Translations under genes and position numbers: made by a program
Origin: Aeriscardovia sp040773385
GTDB lineage: Bacteria; Actinomycetota; Actinomycetes; Actinomycetales; Bifidobacteriaceae
Direction of reading: 5' to 3'
Assembly (NCBI GenBank): GCA_040773385.1
Contig: JAXGWH010000002.1
Span: forward strand, 1 to 64,000
Length of the DNA stretch: 64,000 nucleotides
Shown here: piece by piece, positions 28,493 through 36,975 of the stretch
How the letters are laid out: each line of letters opens with the position of its first letter
How positions within the stretch are numbered: position 1 is the first letter of the stretch
The notes under the pieces: model-generated
Databases searched by the model: none
What the model saw: the letters and a program-made list of their open reading frames with translations, nothing else
What the model was told of the DNA's origin: nothing

Positions 28493-29539
28493 TCAGTTGC
28501 GCAGGTGCATCCCGCGGCTGTCGGCGGGACGGCCCGAACGGCGTCCGGCATCGACACCCGCCACGCCGATACCGAGGGCACGGTCGCGCAGGCGCCGCAG
28601 CGCACCCCTCGTCTGAAACACCGCCCAGACGATCAGCAGGATGAGCGCGAGGCAGTAGGCCACGAAGAACCACGGAAACTTGGGCAGGTTGAGCTTCTTG
28701 GCCGCGTTCTTCGGGGTAGGCCACACTCTCTGCCCCGTCACGAGGATGCGCTGGGTGTTGATGCCCAGCGGCGTGCAGGTGATGAGCGTGGCGAGGTCCT
28801 TGCCTTTGACGGCTTTTATGGCGGCGGCGTCCTTTGGATCGATCACGCGCGTGCTGATCACGCGGTACATGAGCGTCTTGCCGAACACCTGGAGGGTGAA
28901 CGTGTCGCCTTTCTTGACCTCGTTGAGCCGGGTGAACAGCTCGGCGGAGGCGAGGCCGCGGTGCGCGGTGATGACCGTCCGGGTGGATTTGCCGCCGATG
29001 GGCAGCGAGGTGCCCTCGAGATGCCCGGCGCCTTTGAGCAGTGTGGCGTCGGAGGTGCCGTGGTAGATGGGAAGGTCCACGTCGATCTTGGGGATCTGGA
29101 TCTTGCCGATGAGACCGTCCTCGTCGGCGGAGAGGATCTGGTCGTAGGTCCACGACCGTCCGCCGCTCTGGATGGTACCGCCTGTGGCGGTGAGGGTGCC
29201 GGAGCCGGAGGGGATGCGGTGGTTCGGCAGCAGCTGGGCACCGGAGATGAGCGCGCCGTTGTACACTTTGGCGGCGGCGAGCTGCTCCTTCTCGTCCGGG
29301 GTCACCTCGTCCTTGGCGATGGCGGTCGAATAGTTGTTGAGCGTGCGCTCGTAGTTGTACTGGCTCAGCCATTGCGCGGCGCTCGGATAGACGAGCATGG
29401 TGAGCCCGGCGATGACGAGGACCACGATGAGGTAGGGCAGCCAGAGCGCGGAGATGACCTTTCCGGCTCCGAGCCTGACGTGGGGCGTGTCATGCGGCCG
29501 GTCATCCATGTGTGACCGTCCTGTTGTCGTGTCTGCCAT
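28493..29539 (-). CDS. srtC: Class C sortase (pilin polymerase)
   Basis: A 348-residue membrane-anchored transpeptidase that links pilin subunits through LPxTG motifs. It has an N-terminal helix (residues about 30-50), catalytic His193 (ITAHRGL), Cys255 in TLITCTPLGIN and Arg264 in NTQRILVTGQR, then a second membrane helix near 300-320 (WFFVAYCLALILLIVWAVF). The TLxTC motif and C-terminal membrane segment define class C. No DPF/DPW lid motif was seen. It stands downstream of the pilin and adhesin genes, separated from the pilin by a strong hairpin. The start at 29539 (MADTTTGRS) was chosen over the Arg/Pro-rich upstream codons. Confidence 0.93.
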   Translation of the reverse strand: MADTTTGRSHMDDRPHDTPHVRLGAGKVISALWLPYLIVVLVIAGLTMLVYPSAAQWLSQYNYERTLNNYSTAIAKDEVTPDEKEQLAAAKVYNGALISGAQLLPNHRIPSGSGTLTATGGTIQSGGRSWTYDQILSADEDGLIGKIQIPKIDVDLPIYHGTSDATLLKGAGHLEGTSLPIGGKSTRTVITAHRGLASAELFTRLNEVKKGDTFTLQVFGKTLMYRVISTRVIDPKDAAAIKAVKGKDLATLITCTPLGINTQRILVTGQRVWPTPKNAAKKLNLPKFPWFFVAYCLALILLIVWAVFQTRGALRRLRDRALGIGVAGVDAGRRSGRPADSRGMHLRN

Positions 29540-29619
29540 GCCCGCCCCCTGGCCGAGGGGACGCGGCCTGTGCGCGGGCCCCTCGAAAACTCTCAAAAAC
29601 GATGATAACCACACATAAT

Positions 29620-29658
29620 CAAAAAGCAGGGCGGGAAGGATGACCCTCTCGCCCTGCC
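29620..29658 (-). terminator. Terminator/attenuator between pilin and sortase genes
   Basis: On the minus strand GCAGGGCG ... CGCCCTGC is followed by TTTTTG. A second hairpin lies just before it at about 29719-29752 (GGCCGGGCC / GGCCCGGC). Placed after the pilin and before the sortase, it would lower sortase expression relative to pilin. Confidence 0.75.
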
Positions 29659-29787
29659 TCAGAATGGAAAGGAGAAAGTTCAGTTATTGTTCACTTCTCA
29701 AAATGTCGTACGGGGCGCCGGGCCGGAAGGAGCATCCGACTGGCCCGGCCATCCCGCAGACCGTCTGTCAATCAGTGTTGGCAGTCA

Positions 29788-31408
29788 TCAGCGGTTGGCG
29801 CGCTGACGACGCTGGTTGACGACGAAGAGGGCGGCGGCCGCGGCGAGCACCGCGACGGAGCCGAGGATGAGGATCAGACGGCCAGCGGCACCGGTGAGAG
29901 GCAGGTTCGGACCATGCTCCTTGGTGTTGGCGACATCAGCGATCGTGTTGATCTTCTCCGGGTTGTCGGCATTGCGGCCGGCGTGCAGGGTGACACTGCG
30001 GGTCTCACTGGCAGCCGGAAGCACGAAGCCAGCCGGCGCCTTGGTCTCACGAAGGCAGAACTCACCAGTGATGGCGTTGAGCTGGGCCTCAGTAGTTTGA
30101 TCCTTGGCGGCCTTGCCGATGAGAATGCCCTTGAACACAACCTTGCCGTCAACAGACACAACATTGCCGAGGAAGTCCTTCTCGCCGGAGGTGGCGGTCA
30201 GGGTCTCGACGTTGTCGGGGATGTTCTCGACGAGGCAGCTGCCGTTGGTCTGGCTCTTGCGCCACAGCGTGAACTCAGCGCCATTCAGGGCCTTGGCCGT
30301 GGTCTGGTCGTCGACCTTCTGGAAGGCGAAGTCGCCGTAGCACGGCTGGTCCTCAGAAGGAACCGGGGTGCCAGGGGTATCGGAGTGATACGGATCATAG
30401 TTGTTGATGATCGGGTACACCGCGTTCGGCACGGTCGAGCTTGCCAGGTCCTTGGAGACCGTGGTGTTCAGGGTGAAGCGAATCTTCGAGTATTGGCTCA
30501 GATCCGTCTTCAGAGACTTGCCATCAGCACTCTTGATGAAGGAGACCTCGACGTAGTTGACACCGTTCTTTGTAGACTCCGTCACGGTGTAATCGGTATC
30601 CTTGGTGAAGGTCTTGACGACATTGTTGCCGGTGCTGTCCACGGCCGCGACGGTCACATTATTGTAGCTGACATGCTCGTCGAGCCGGTCGACGATGCCG
30701 AATGCGGTGACCTTGTGATCTGCATCAACGGAGACATCCTGGTCGATGTTCCACTTGACCTGGTCGCCGACCTTGAGGGCCTTGTTGACGCTATCCTCGT
30801 CAACGTGCTTCACCGTGGTGCCGAAGCCGTTCTTCGGGTAGACGTAGACGTTGTAGTTCCAGCCCTTCTTGGCATTCGGATACGGCATGGAGACGAAGAA
30901 CGGCTCGGCCTTCGAGGTGATGTTACCGGCATTGCCCGAGTAACCACCCTCCTCGACGTAGTACAGGCCGACCGGCAGATCAGTCCACGAGATCTGACCG
31001 TTGGCATCGGTCACACCGGTCTTGAAGGCAGTAGTCTTTTTGATCGTGCCGACCACCGTGGTCGTAGTGCCGTTCTTGTACAGGACCTGGTCACCGCTGT
31101 ACGTAAGATCAGCGAGATGATCCCAGTTTGCCTATTTCGTCATGTCGACGTCCGTCTTGTACAGGTTGAACGTGACACCCGGGAGCTTGTCACCGTCGAC
31201 GGTCTGCTGGGTGCCGTCGCCACGGGTGGTGCCGTTGGTCGAGTTCTGCTTGTGCTTCTCGATGGTGAGGGTACCAGTCTTGGTGGTATCGATGTTGCCG
31301 AGATCGGCGGCGGTCGCCGCCGGGGCTGCCATTCCCAGACCGATCGTGGTTGCGGCCACAGCGGCCACACCGGCGATGATCTTCTTGATGCTGTTGTTCT
31401 TGCATCAT
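29788..31408 (-). pseudogene. Major (backbone) pilin, disrupted by a start frameshift and an amber stop
   Basis: SpaA/FimA-type backbone pilin. The reading frame encodes a signal peptide (KNNSIKKIIAGVAAVAATTI), the pilin motif YPKN (in VYVYPKNGF), an isopeptide D2-type domain, a Cna_B-like domain with E-box FCLRETKAPAGF, and the LPLTG sorting signal with a C-terminal helix and positive tail. Two lesions break it. After the well-placed ATG ATG (31408-31403, RBS AAAGGA) one extra C at 31402 throws the signal peptide out of frame. An in-frame TAG at 31134-31132 interrupts ...VDMTK/ANWDHLADL..., and a C-to-T change of CAG (Gln) would explain it. Apart from these it is well preserved over about 530 codons, so the damage looks recent or phase-like. 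Confidence 0.88.
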
Positions 31409-31493
31409 ATTTCCTTTCTCTTCCTCTGAAAGAGATCTATGAATCATTCGGAACTTGTTGACGCGGAGGGGCTCACCCTCCAGGAATAAGGGA

Positions 31494-34244
31494 TCACTTC
31501 ACTCGCGCGCCGCCTTTCCTCTTGATCCAAAGTGCTGTTGCCAACAGGAGCGCCAGGCCGATGAGGCCCGCTGCCGCCCATTGGAAGATTTGTTGTGAGA
31601 GCCCGCCTGCCATCGGTAGTGCCGGGCCGTTGACCATGTCATCGCCGATCTCCACCGCCTTGGGGGTGAGATGCGACGCGTCAATGGTGAAGTCTTTGTG
31701 GCCGGTGTTCGTCTTGTACCCGGTCGGGGCGGTCGCCTCGGTGAGCCTGATGGTCTTGTTCCACAGGCTGCCGGGGATCGTCACGCTGAACAGGCCGGTA
31801 CGCGAATCCGTGTCGTAGAGCGTCGAGGAACCCTCCGCCAGTGAGGCGCAGGTGCCGGCTCCGGAGACGCAATCCGCGATCGTGTACGTCTGTTCCGCAG
31901 ACGAGCCGCGGTAGACGGTCAGCTTCCACACGGAACCGCCGAGGCCGGTCTTCGGGAGATTGCTTGCGTCAACCTCGCCCCAGTCACCTGTGGTCAGCGA
32001 CAGGGTCGAGTACTTGCCCCAGGCGATGGTGCCGCTCTTGCGGGGATCCTCGAACGTGTTGCTGCCCGGGTTGAGACCCTTGTAGGGGCCGCCGAGAGTC
32101 GTCGGCCCGACGTAGAAGGTGTAAGACTCGCCCGATGAAAGCTCGTAGCCTTCAGGGGCCTTCGTCTCCGTCACCGTGTACGTGCCCCAGGTCAGACCTG
32201 AGAGCTTGAAGGAGCCTTCGGACGTATCCTCATCGCGCAGGTTGCCAGAGGTGACCGTGCAGTCCGAGGGAACGCAGTCCGTAACCGTCTTCGTGTACCC
32301 GCTGCCGGTCGCACCCGTGACAGTCGCGTCAGGCGTGTACGTGACTTGCCACTCGGAGCCGCCGAGCTTGGTACCCGTGTCAGAGGCATCGACCTTCGTC
32401 CAGGAGATGGAGCCGGTCTTGCGTGTGTTGGACACGTTTGACCCGGTCGTGACGGTTTCCACAGTCGAAGGCTGAATAACGACTGACTTGGGCGTACTGT
32501 CCAGCTCGTAGGCCGAGCTGTCCGATGTGGCTGTCTCCACGAGGCAGAATGACTTTGCAGTCTGGCTGCTCGTCGAGTCCGCCATGCCAAGCGGCACGTT
32601 GCTGAACTTGACGCTGCCGTCGCTTTCTGACGTCGCCTGCTCAGAACCCGTCGGATTCCCATCGGAATCGAGCGAGATCTTGCTGGAGTCCGTCGTCGTC
32701 GGGGCTGTCTGGCTTGCGCAGTCCGTATTGCTGGTGTTGGGCCAGAGGGTGAACTTCGCACCTTCCAGAGCTTTGCCGGAAGTGGCGTCCACCTTCGTGA
32801 ACTGGTAGCTGCCGGAGTATGGCTTCTTTGTTCCGACGGAACCGCCTTTGGCGATATCTGATACCTCGAAATTATGAATATAATATCTGGACCAATCATG
32901 CGATTTGTCAGATTGCGTGTAGGTGCTGCCCCCACCCCAGAGCTCATACCCTTTTGCAAGGGTCCAAACCCGATCTGCGGAGGTTCCCCATGAAGGAGTC
33001 TTCTGAGTATGTGGCGCTGACTGCGGCAGAATCATCATTGTCGCCAGATTCGCAGTCGACATATTCATTGAATACAGCCCGGCATCACTAGTGCCTTTAT
33101 CACCACTCCCTCCCGAGGCACCGTACATAGATACGATCATGCTCGACGTATCGTTGCCTGAATATCCAATACCGTCGATTCCATGACGTGTACTATCTGT
33201 TGGCGGCACATTTCCATAGTCATAAGCAGGATCAGCATGCAACGTTAGGGTGCCAGTGATCGAAGTATTCGAATCCAGTTCCGATTCCGATATCTGCGTA
33301 ATACCTACAGAAGGGTAACCGCTGGATGCACCACCTTTATATTTGCTGAGAACAATTGTTAGGTTTCCATCATCATCGAATTCGATATCACCGCGTAGTG
33401 TTGAGCTTCCTGTCCATTTCTGTGTCACAGGAATTTGAATAGTTATAGTTTTTGTAGAATCGACTTGACCGTTCGAAGAGAAACTACGAATCTCCAGACT
33501 GAGCGTAGTAGTGTTCGAAGTGACAAGATTCGCCACGTAATAATAATGATTCAACGGATTTACGGCACCACCAAAGACGTTAGGATAACTCTGTCCTGTT
33601 TGATTTTTGAGACTGATGAAGCCACCGACACGCTCCCATGAGGACAGGGCCGTCGTATCTGACAGATTTGTGAGATTACGGATATCCGGATTCGGTGTTT
33701 TCTGATTACGGTACTTCGGATCCAGACGGAAGACTTGCATACCCTTACCGACAGTAGAAGTATCAATTTCTGCCGCAGCCCACAATGTACCGTCTGATGT
33801 GTCGGCTCCGAGTGCGTTATATTTGCCGGTCACATTTTTTGCCGAACCAATAGTTGCGGCAATCGCACGTCTCTTCGCCGTCGTGTACCGGACAGCGACC
33901 TGCGCAGGCAGATACGGCATAGGGATCAGACATTTCGCAGATGTCGCATTGGCGAGCGTGTCATCATCCTTGCCGGTCACATCACTGTCGCTGTTAGTGA
34001 TCGCCTTGCTCTGATCACTCGGAAGAAAAGCCCTATAGACCTCACCAGTCGTTGTCAGGACATAAACGCTGTTGTGACCGCAGTAGTTCGGGATATTCAC
34101 GCCATCGGATGTGAAGCTTCCCGATTCGGTGTCATCCGCGGCCGCTGCATGCTGCTGCGGCACGAGCACGGACGCAAGGAGCATCGCAACGGTGCAGACA
34201 CACGTTGCCACGAGACCCGTGACCTTCGTGATCGTCTCCCTCAT
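31494..34244 (-). CDS. Large LPxTG pilus adhesin / minor tip pilin
   Basis: A 916-residue secreted surface protein. It has a signal peptide (residues about 1-35, GLVATCVCTVAMLLASVLV, then AAAADD) and an N-terminal region of about 430 residues of unknown fold rich in Ser/Thr/Tyr. Three Cna_B-like domains follow, starting near SYQFTKVDATSGKALEGAKF, GSISWTKVDASDTGTKLGG and GTIAWGKYSTL..., with E-box-like ETATSD, ETKAPEGYEL and EATAPTGYKT. The sorting signal LPMAG is near residue 876, followed by a helix and KRKGGARVK. The layout matches FimB-like tip or minor pilins. The start at 34244 has an AGGGAGAG site. It is the first gene of the pilus operon and appears intact. Confidence 0.9.
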   Translation of the reverse strand: MRETITKVTGLVATCVCTVAMLLASVLVPQQHAAAADDTESGSFTSDGVNIPNYCGHNSVYVLTTTGEVYRAFLPSDQSKAITNSDSDVTGKDDDTLANATSAKCLIPMPYLPAQVAVRYTTAKRRAIAATIGSAKNVTGKYNALGADTSDGTLWAAAEIDTSTVGKGMQVFRLDPKYRNQKTPNPDIRNLTNLSDTTALSSWERVGGFISLKNQTGQSYPNVFGGAVNPLNHYYYVANLVTSNTTTLSLEIRSFSSNGQVDSTKTITIQIPVTQKWTGSSTLRGDIEFDDDGNLTIVLSKYKGGASSGYPSVGITQISESELDSNTSITGTLTLHADPAYDYGNVPPTDSTRHGIDGIGYSGNDTSSMIVSMYGASGGSGDKGTSDAGLYSMNMSTANLATMMILPQSAPHTQKTPSWGTSADRVWTLAKGYELWGGGSTYTQSDKSHDWSRYYIHNFEVSDIAKGGSVGTKKPYSGSYQFTKVDATSGKALEGAKFTLWPNTSNTDCASQTAPTTTDSSKISLDSDGNPTGSEQATSESDGSVKFSNVPLGMADSTSSQTAKSFCLVETATSDSSAYELDSTPKSVVIQPSTVETVTTGSNVSNTRKTGSISWTKVDASDTGTKLGGSEWQVTYTPDATVTGATGSGYTKTVTDCVPSDCTVTSGNLRDEDTSEGSFKLSGLTWGTYTVTETKAPEGYELSSGESYTFYVGPTTLGGPYKGLNPGSNTFEDPRKSGTIAWGKYSTLSLTTGDWGEVDASNLPKTGLGGSVWKLTVYRGSSAEQTYTIADCVSGAGTCASLAEGSSTLYDTDSRTGLFSVTIPGSLWNKTIRLTEATAPTGYKTNTGHKDFTIDASHLTPKAVEIGDDMVNGPALPMAGGLSQQIFQWAAAGLIGLALLLATALWIKRKGGARVK

Positions 34245-34277
34245 AACTGCTCTCCCTGCACATCGATTGTTTATCGC

Positions 34278-34295
34278 TGTCAATAATTATTGACA
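34278..34295. promoter_or_regulatory. Perfect 18-bp palindrome, candidate operator of the pilus operon
   Basis: TGTCAATAATTATTGACA reads the same on both strands. It lies 34-51 bases upstream of the adhesin start and overlaps the presumed -10 region of its promoter. This is where a dimeric repressor would bind. No site of this kind was noticed elsewhere in the window. Confidence 0.6.
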
Positions 34296-34316
34296 TCCAC
34301 AGATTTTTACGGTCAA
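34288..34316 (-). promoter_or_regulatory. Putative promoter of the pilus operon
   Basis: On the minus strand TTGACC (34316-34311) is followed after 17 bases by TCAATA (34293-34288), a weak -10 element lying inside the 18-bp palindrome. The untranslated leader to the ATG at 34244 would be about 35 bases. Confidence 0.45.
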
Positions 34317-34411
34317 CCCGACGCCACATGATCGGGCGTTTTTGTTTCATTTTCGGTTTTGAAACCCCGTCTTCTGGGCGTCCATCGCTTCAATATTTCC
34401 CGATTATGACG

Positions 34412-34421
34412 CCCCCCCCCC
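34412..34421 (-). repeat. Homopolymer of ten G (minus strand)
   Basis: Ten consecutive C on the plus strand, G10 on the minus strand. It is the longest homopolymer I saw in the window. It lies about 95 bp upstream of the -35 box of the pilus operon. Tracts of this length are prone to slipped-strand changes. Confidence 0.95.
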
Positions 34422-34611
34422 GGCTCATATTGTTATTTCTGGGCTATGTTCTTACAATATATAGCAATAGACGGTGGTTCTGGTTCACAGGCGACATTCA
34501 GCCGGCTCCCAGAATCGCCGCGACAACCTTGGCTTGCAATAATTCATGACTACCAGATGCCCGACCGCATCCCCGGCGCCATGGACCGATCAAAGAACAA
34601 AGGGGCGGATG

Positions 34612-35405
34612 ATGAGTATTCGCGCCGCCGTGGTGGAGGATGACCCGGCGTTCTGTCGCACCGAGGCGGACCTGATCCGCTCCTGCGGGCAGGCCGTCGG
34701 CCAGACACTCGAGGTGGACACCTTCTGCTCCTCCATCGTGTTCCTGCAGAAATACACCGCCCAGTACGACATTGTGGTGGCCGACGCGGTGTTGCGCGGC
34801 TGCAACGGCATCGAGACGGCGCGGCGCGTCCGGCTCCTCGACCCGGGCTGCCTCATCCTCTTCGTCGCCTCCACACCAAAGTGCACCCTGAGCGGCTACC
34901 AGGTGAACGCGTTCGCCTATCTGCTCAAACCACTCTCCGAGGCGGCCTTCCGCAACGAGTTCGGCCGGGCGCTCCGGCTCGTGCGCCGCAACGAGGGGCC
35001 CACCATCGTGCTGCAGGAGGGCGCCTCCTATTACAAGGTGCCGCTGCACGCCATCTCCTACATCGAGTCACAGCGCCACCGCATCACCGTCCACAGCGAC
35101 GAGACGGACATCACGGTGACCACCACCCTCTCCTCACTGCAGGCCGGCTCGAACCCTCCGGCTTCCACCGCATCAACTCCTATTACCTTGTCAACATGGA
35201 CAGGGTCCGCGCCATCGACGGCAAGACGTACGTCCTCGACACGGGCGCCGAGCTGGCCATCAGCCGGGCCCGCAAGAAAGGCTTCGTGGAGGCATTCACC
35301 CATCGGGAGAGCCTGACTCCCCGGCTGACGATGCTCAAAGACATCTCCGAGGGACTGCAGAGCCTGGGCGAGGCGAACAGACAGACGATGGCGGCCACAG
35401 CCTGA
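34612..35405 (+). pseudogene. LytTR-family response regulator, frameshifted
   Basis: It encodes a receiver domain (MSIRAAVVEDDPAFCRTEAD, with the phospho-acceptor Asp in YDIVVADAVLRG and the conserved Lys in YLLKPLSEAAF) and a LytTR DNA-binding domain (VPLHAISYIESQRHRITVHS). Around 35144-35145 the frame changes. The second half of LytTR (RLEPSGFHRINSYYLVNM through SLGEANRQTMAATA, ending at 35405) is one base out of register. Restoring one C (GCCGG to GCCCGG) gives a smooth LQARLEPSGFHRIN and a protein of about 264 residues. As it stands the product would end near 35316 with a nonsense tail. It is divergent from the pilus operon and is probably its regulator. No sensor kinase is adjacent. Confidence 0.85.
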
Positions 35406-35492
35406 CTCCCCTGATAGACAGGCTTTGGGTGGCCGTCCGACGGTCCAAGTGACAGATCCAACTTCCCTGCTGGTAACTTCGACGGGTAACTT

Positions 35493-35519
35493 TGACGGGC
35501 ATCCGCCGCGCGTAGGCTG
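35493..35519 (+). promoter_or_regulatory. Promoter giving a probably leaderless mRNA for the TrmH-family gene
   Basis: TTGACG (35493-35498) and TAGGCT (35514-35519) are separated by 15 bases. The ATG starts at 35526, seven bases after the -10 box, so transcription would start at or next to the ATG. No ribosome site is present. Confidence 0.55.
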
Positions 35520-35525
35520 GGAACC

Positions 35526-36506
35526 ATGCGTCTGATCCACATCGAATCCCTGGACGAGCCGGGCCTGGAGGCCTACACGCGCCTGACCGAGCCGCAGCTG
35601 CGCAACCGGCTGGAACCGGAGAAAGGTCTGTTCATCGCCGAGCAGCCCAAGGTGATCGACCTCGCCCTCGACGCGCACGTCAAGCCCCTCTCCTTCTTGT
35701 TGGAAGAGAAATGGCTCGGGTCGATGGAGTCGGAGTTTTCTTTGGTCGACAGGCTCTGGGGGCCTGATATCCCTGTTTATTGCGGCCCTTCCGAGCTTCT
35801 GGAAAAGCTCACCGGCTTCCGCCTGACGCGCGGTGCGCTGGCGGCGATGCACCGCTGGCCCCTGCCCTCCGTGGAATCGGTCTGCCAGGACGCCCGGCGC
35901 GTGGCCGTGCTGGAAAACATCGTCAACCACGAGAACGTGGGGGCCATCATGCGCTCGGCCGCCGCCCTCGACGTGGACGCCGTGCTCGTCACGCCCTCCT
36001 GCGCCGACCCCCTGTACCGCCGCTCGGTGCGCGTCTCCATGGGGACGTGCTTCCAGATCCCGTGGACCCGCATCGGCGGCGACGACCGCCACAACTGGCC
36101 GCACCCCGGCCTCGACCAGCTCCACGACCTCGGCTTCACCACCGCCGCCATGGCGCTCGATGACGATTCGATCAGCCTTGACGAGCTCTCCCGGCGAACG
36201 CACCTGCCGGCAGGCGATGCGGGAAGGATCGACAAACTCGCCCTCATCTTCGGCACGGAAGGAACAGGACTTCTCCACCGGACCATCGCCGACGCCGACC
36301 TCACCGTGAAAATTCCTATGAGCCACGACGTCGACTCGCTCAACGTGGCCGCCTCCTCCGCCGTCGCGTTCTGGGCCACCCGGCCGGAAACTGAGACGCT
36401 ATCTTCCTCACTGCTCAAGCAGGTTGAGGATTACCGTGCCGGAAGGCTGAGCACTCGCAGTCTTGACGAGGTAAGGAAGGATCTCGGTCTGGGTGGCGGT
36501 CGCTGA
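35526..36506 (+). CDS. TrmH/SpoU-family RNA 2'-O-methyltransferase
   Basis: A 326-residue SPOUT-superfamily enzyme that methylates ribose in rRNA or tRNA. The N-terminal substrate-binding domain holds GLFIAEQPKVIDLAL. The SPOUT domain shows the three conserved motifs: NHENVGAIMRSAAAL (motif 1), LIFGTEGTGLL (motif 2) and IPMSHDVDSLNVAASSAVAF (motif 3, knotted AdoMet site). The RNA target cannot be read from sequence. It is monocistronic and apparently leaderless. Confidence 0.92.
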   Translation: MRLIHIESLDEPGLEAYTRLTEPQLRNRLEPEKGLFIAEQPKVIDLALDAHVKPLSFLLEEKWLGSMESEFSLVDRLWGPDIPVYCGPSELLEKLTGFRLTRGALAAMHRWPLPSVESVCQDARRVAVLENIVNHENVGAIMRSAAALDVDAVLVTPSCADPLYRRSVRVSMGTCFQIPWTRIGGDDRHNWPHPGLDQLHDLGFTTAAMALDDDSISLDELSRRTHLPAGDAGRIDKLALIFGTEGTGLLHRTIADADLTVKIPMSHDVDSLNVAASSAVAFWATRPETETLSSSLLKQVEDYRAGRLSTRSLDEVRKDLGLGGGR

Positions 36507-36653
36507 ACCACTCCCTATCTCATGGACGACATAAACGTCGTCTTGCACACGTTCCCACGCGTATCCATCAGCTCACGGTAGGAATCCTGCACGTAGGCGA
36601 ACTCATAGATGAGGTCACCTACATCATGGAAAGCAAGGTCGTTTCCTACGCGC

Positions 36654-36956
36654 TCACTCCTGTGTGTCGAACTGGCTGTTGTTGATCTTGGCATACCGGC
36701 CGTTCCTGGCGAGCAGCTCCTCGTGGGTGCCCTGCTCGAGCACGTCGCCGTGCTCCATGTACAAAAAGATGTCGGCGTTGCGGATGGTGGAGAGACGGTG
36801 GGCGATCACAAAACTCGTGCGGCCCTTGGAGAGCGTGTCCATCGCCTTCTGCACCTGCTGCTCGGTGCGGGTGTCCACGTTGGAGGTGGCCTCGTCGAGG
36901 ATGAGCAGCGGCGCGTCCTTTGATAGATAATACAGATCGACCGGACAATATCTCAC
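36654..36956 (-). pseudogene. C-terminal fragment of an ABC exporter ATPase
   Basis: Only the last 85 or so residues of an ABC ATPase domain remain: Walker B LLILDEATSNVDTRTE, the switch histidine region FVIAHRLSTIRNADIFLYME and the C-terminus GTHEELLARNGRYAKINNSQF. Walker A and the signature motif are missing, and the dozen residues before Walker B (MRYCPVDLYYLS) are unrelated. It resembles, but is not identical to, the end of the exporter gene at 6740, so it derives from another transporter. It is a remnant and cannot work as an ATPase. Confidence 0.85.
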
Positions 36957-36975
36957 AGTAAAAGGTTTCTCGTCA

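Larger units (their letters stand above)
34245..34611. other. Divergent control region between the pilus operon and the LytTR regulator
   Basis: A 367-bp gene-free region, AT-richer than its flanks. It holds the palindrome and putative pilus promoter at the left and the 10-base homopolymer in the middle. A 12-codon minus-strand mini-frame beginning at 34428 (MSRGGG...) reads through the homopolymer. The regulator's ribosome site AAAGGGG is at the right end. No gene of normal length was recognised. Confidence 0.7.

Noticed and set aside
31132..31134. In-frame TAG as a recoded (pyrrolysine or suppressed) codon
   Set aside because: No recoding machinery is expected in this group, and the frame also has an independent start-region shift, so ordinary mutation is simpler.
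31190..31447. 85-codon minus-strand frame that includes the pilin ATG codons (Cys/His/Arg-rich product)
   Set aside because: It is the wrong-frame reading of the pilin signal-peptide region created by the extra base at 31402; its composition is not that of a real protein.
36510..36625. Short minus-strand frame (DLIYEFAYVQDSYRELMD...) after the TrmH-family gene
   Set aside because: Protein-like but only about 35 codons, with no recognised family; possibly part of the same deleted block as the ABC fragment.
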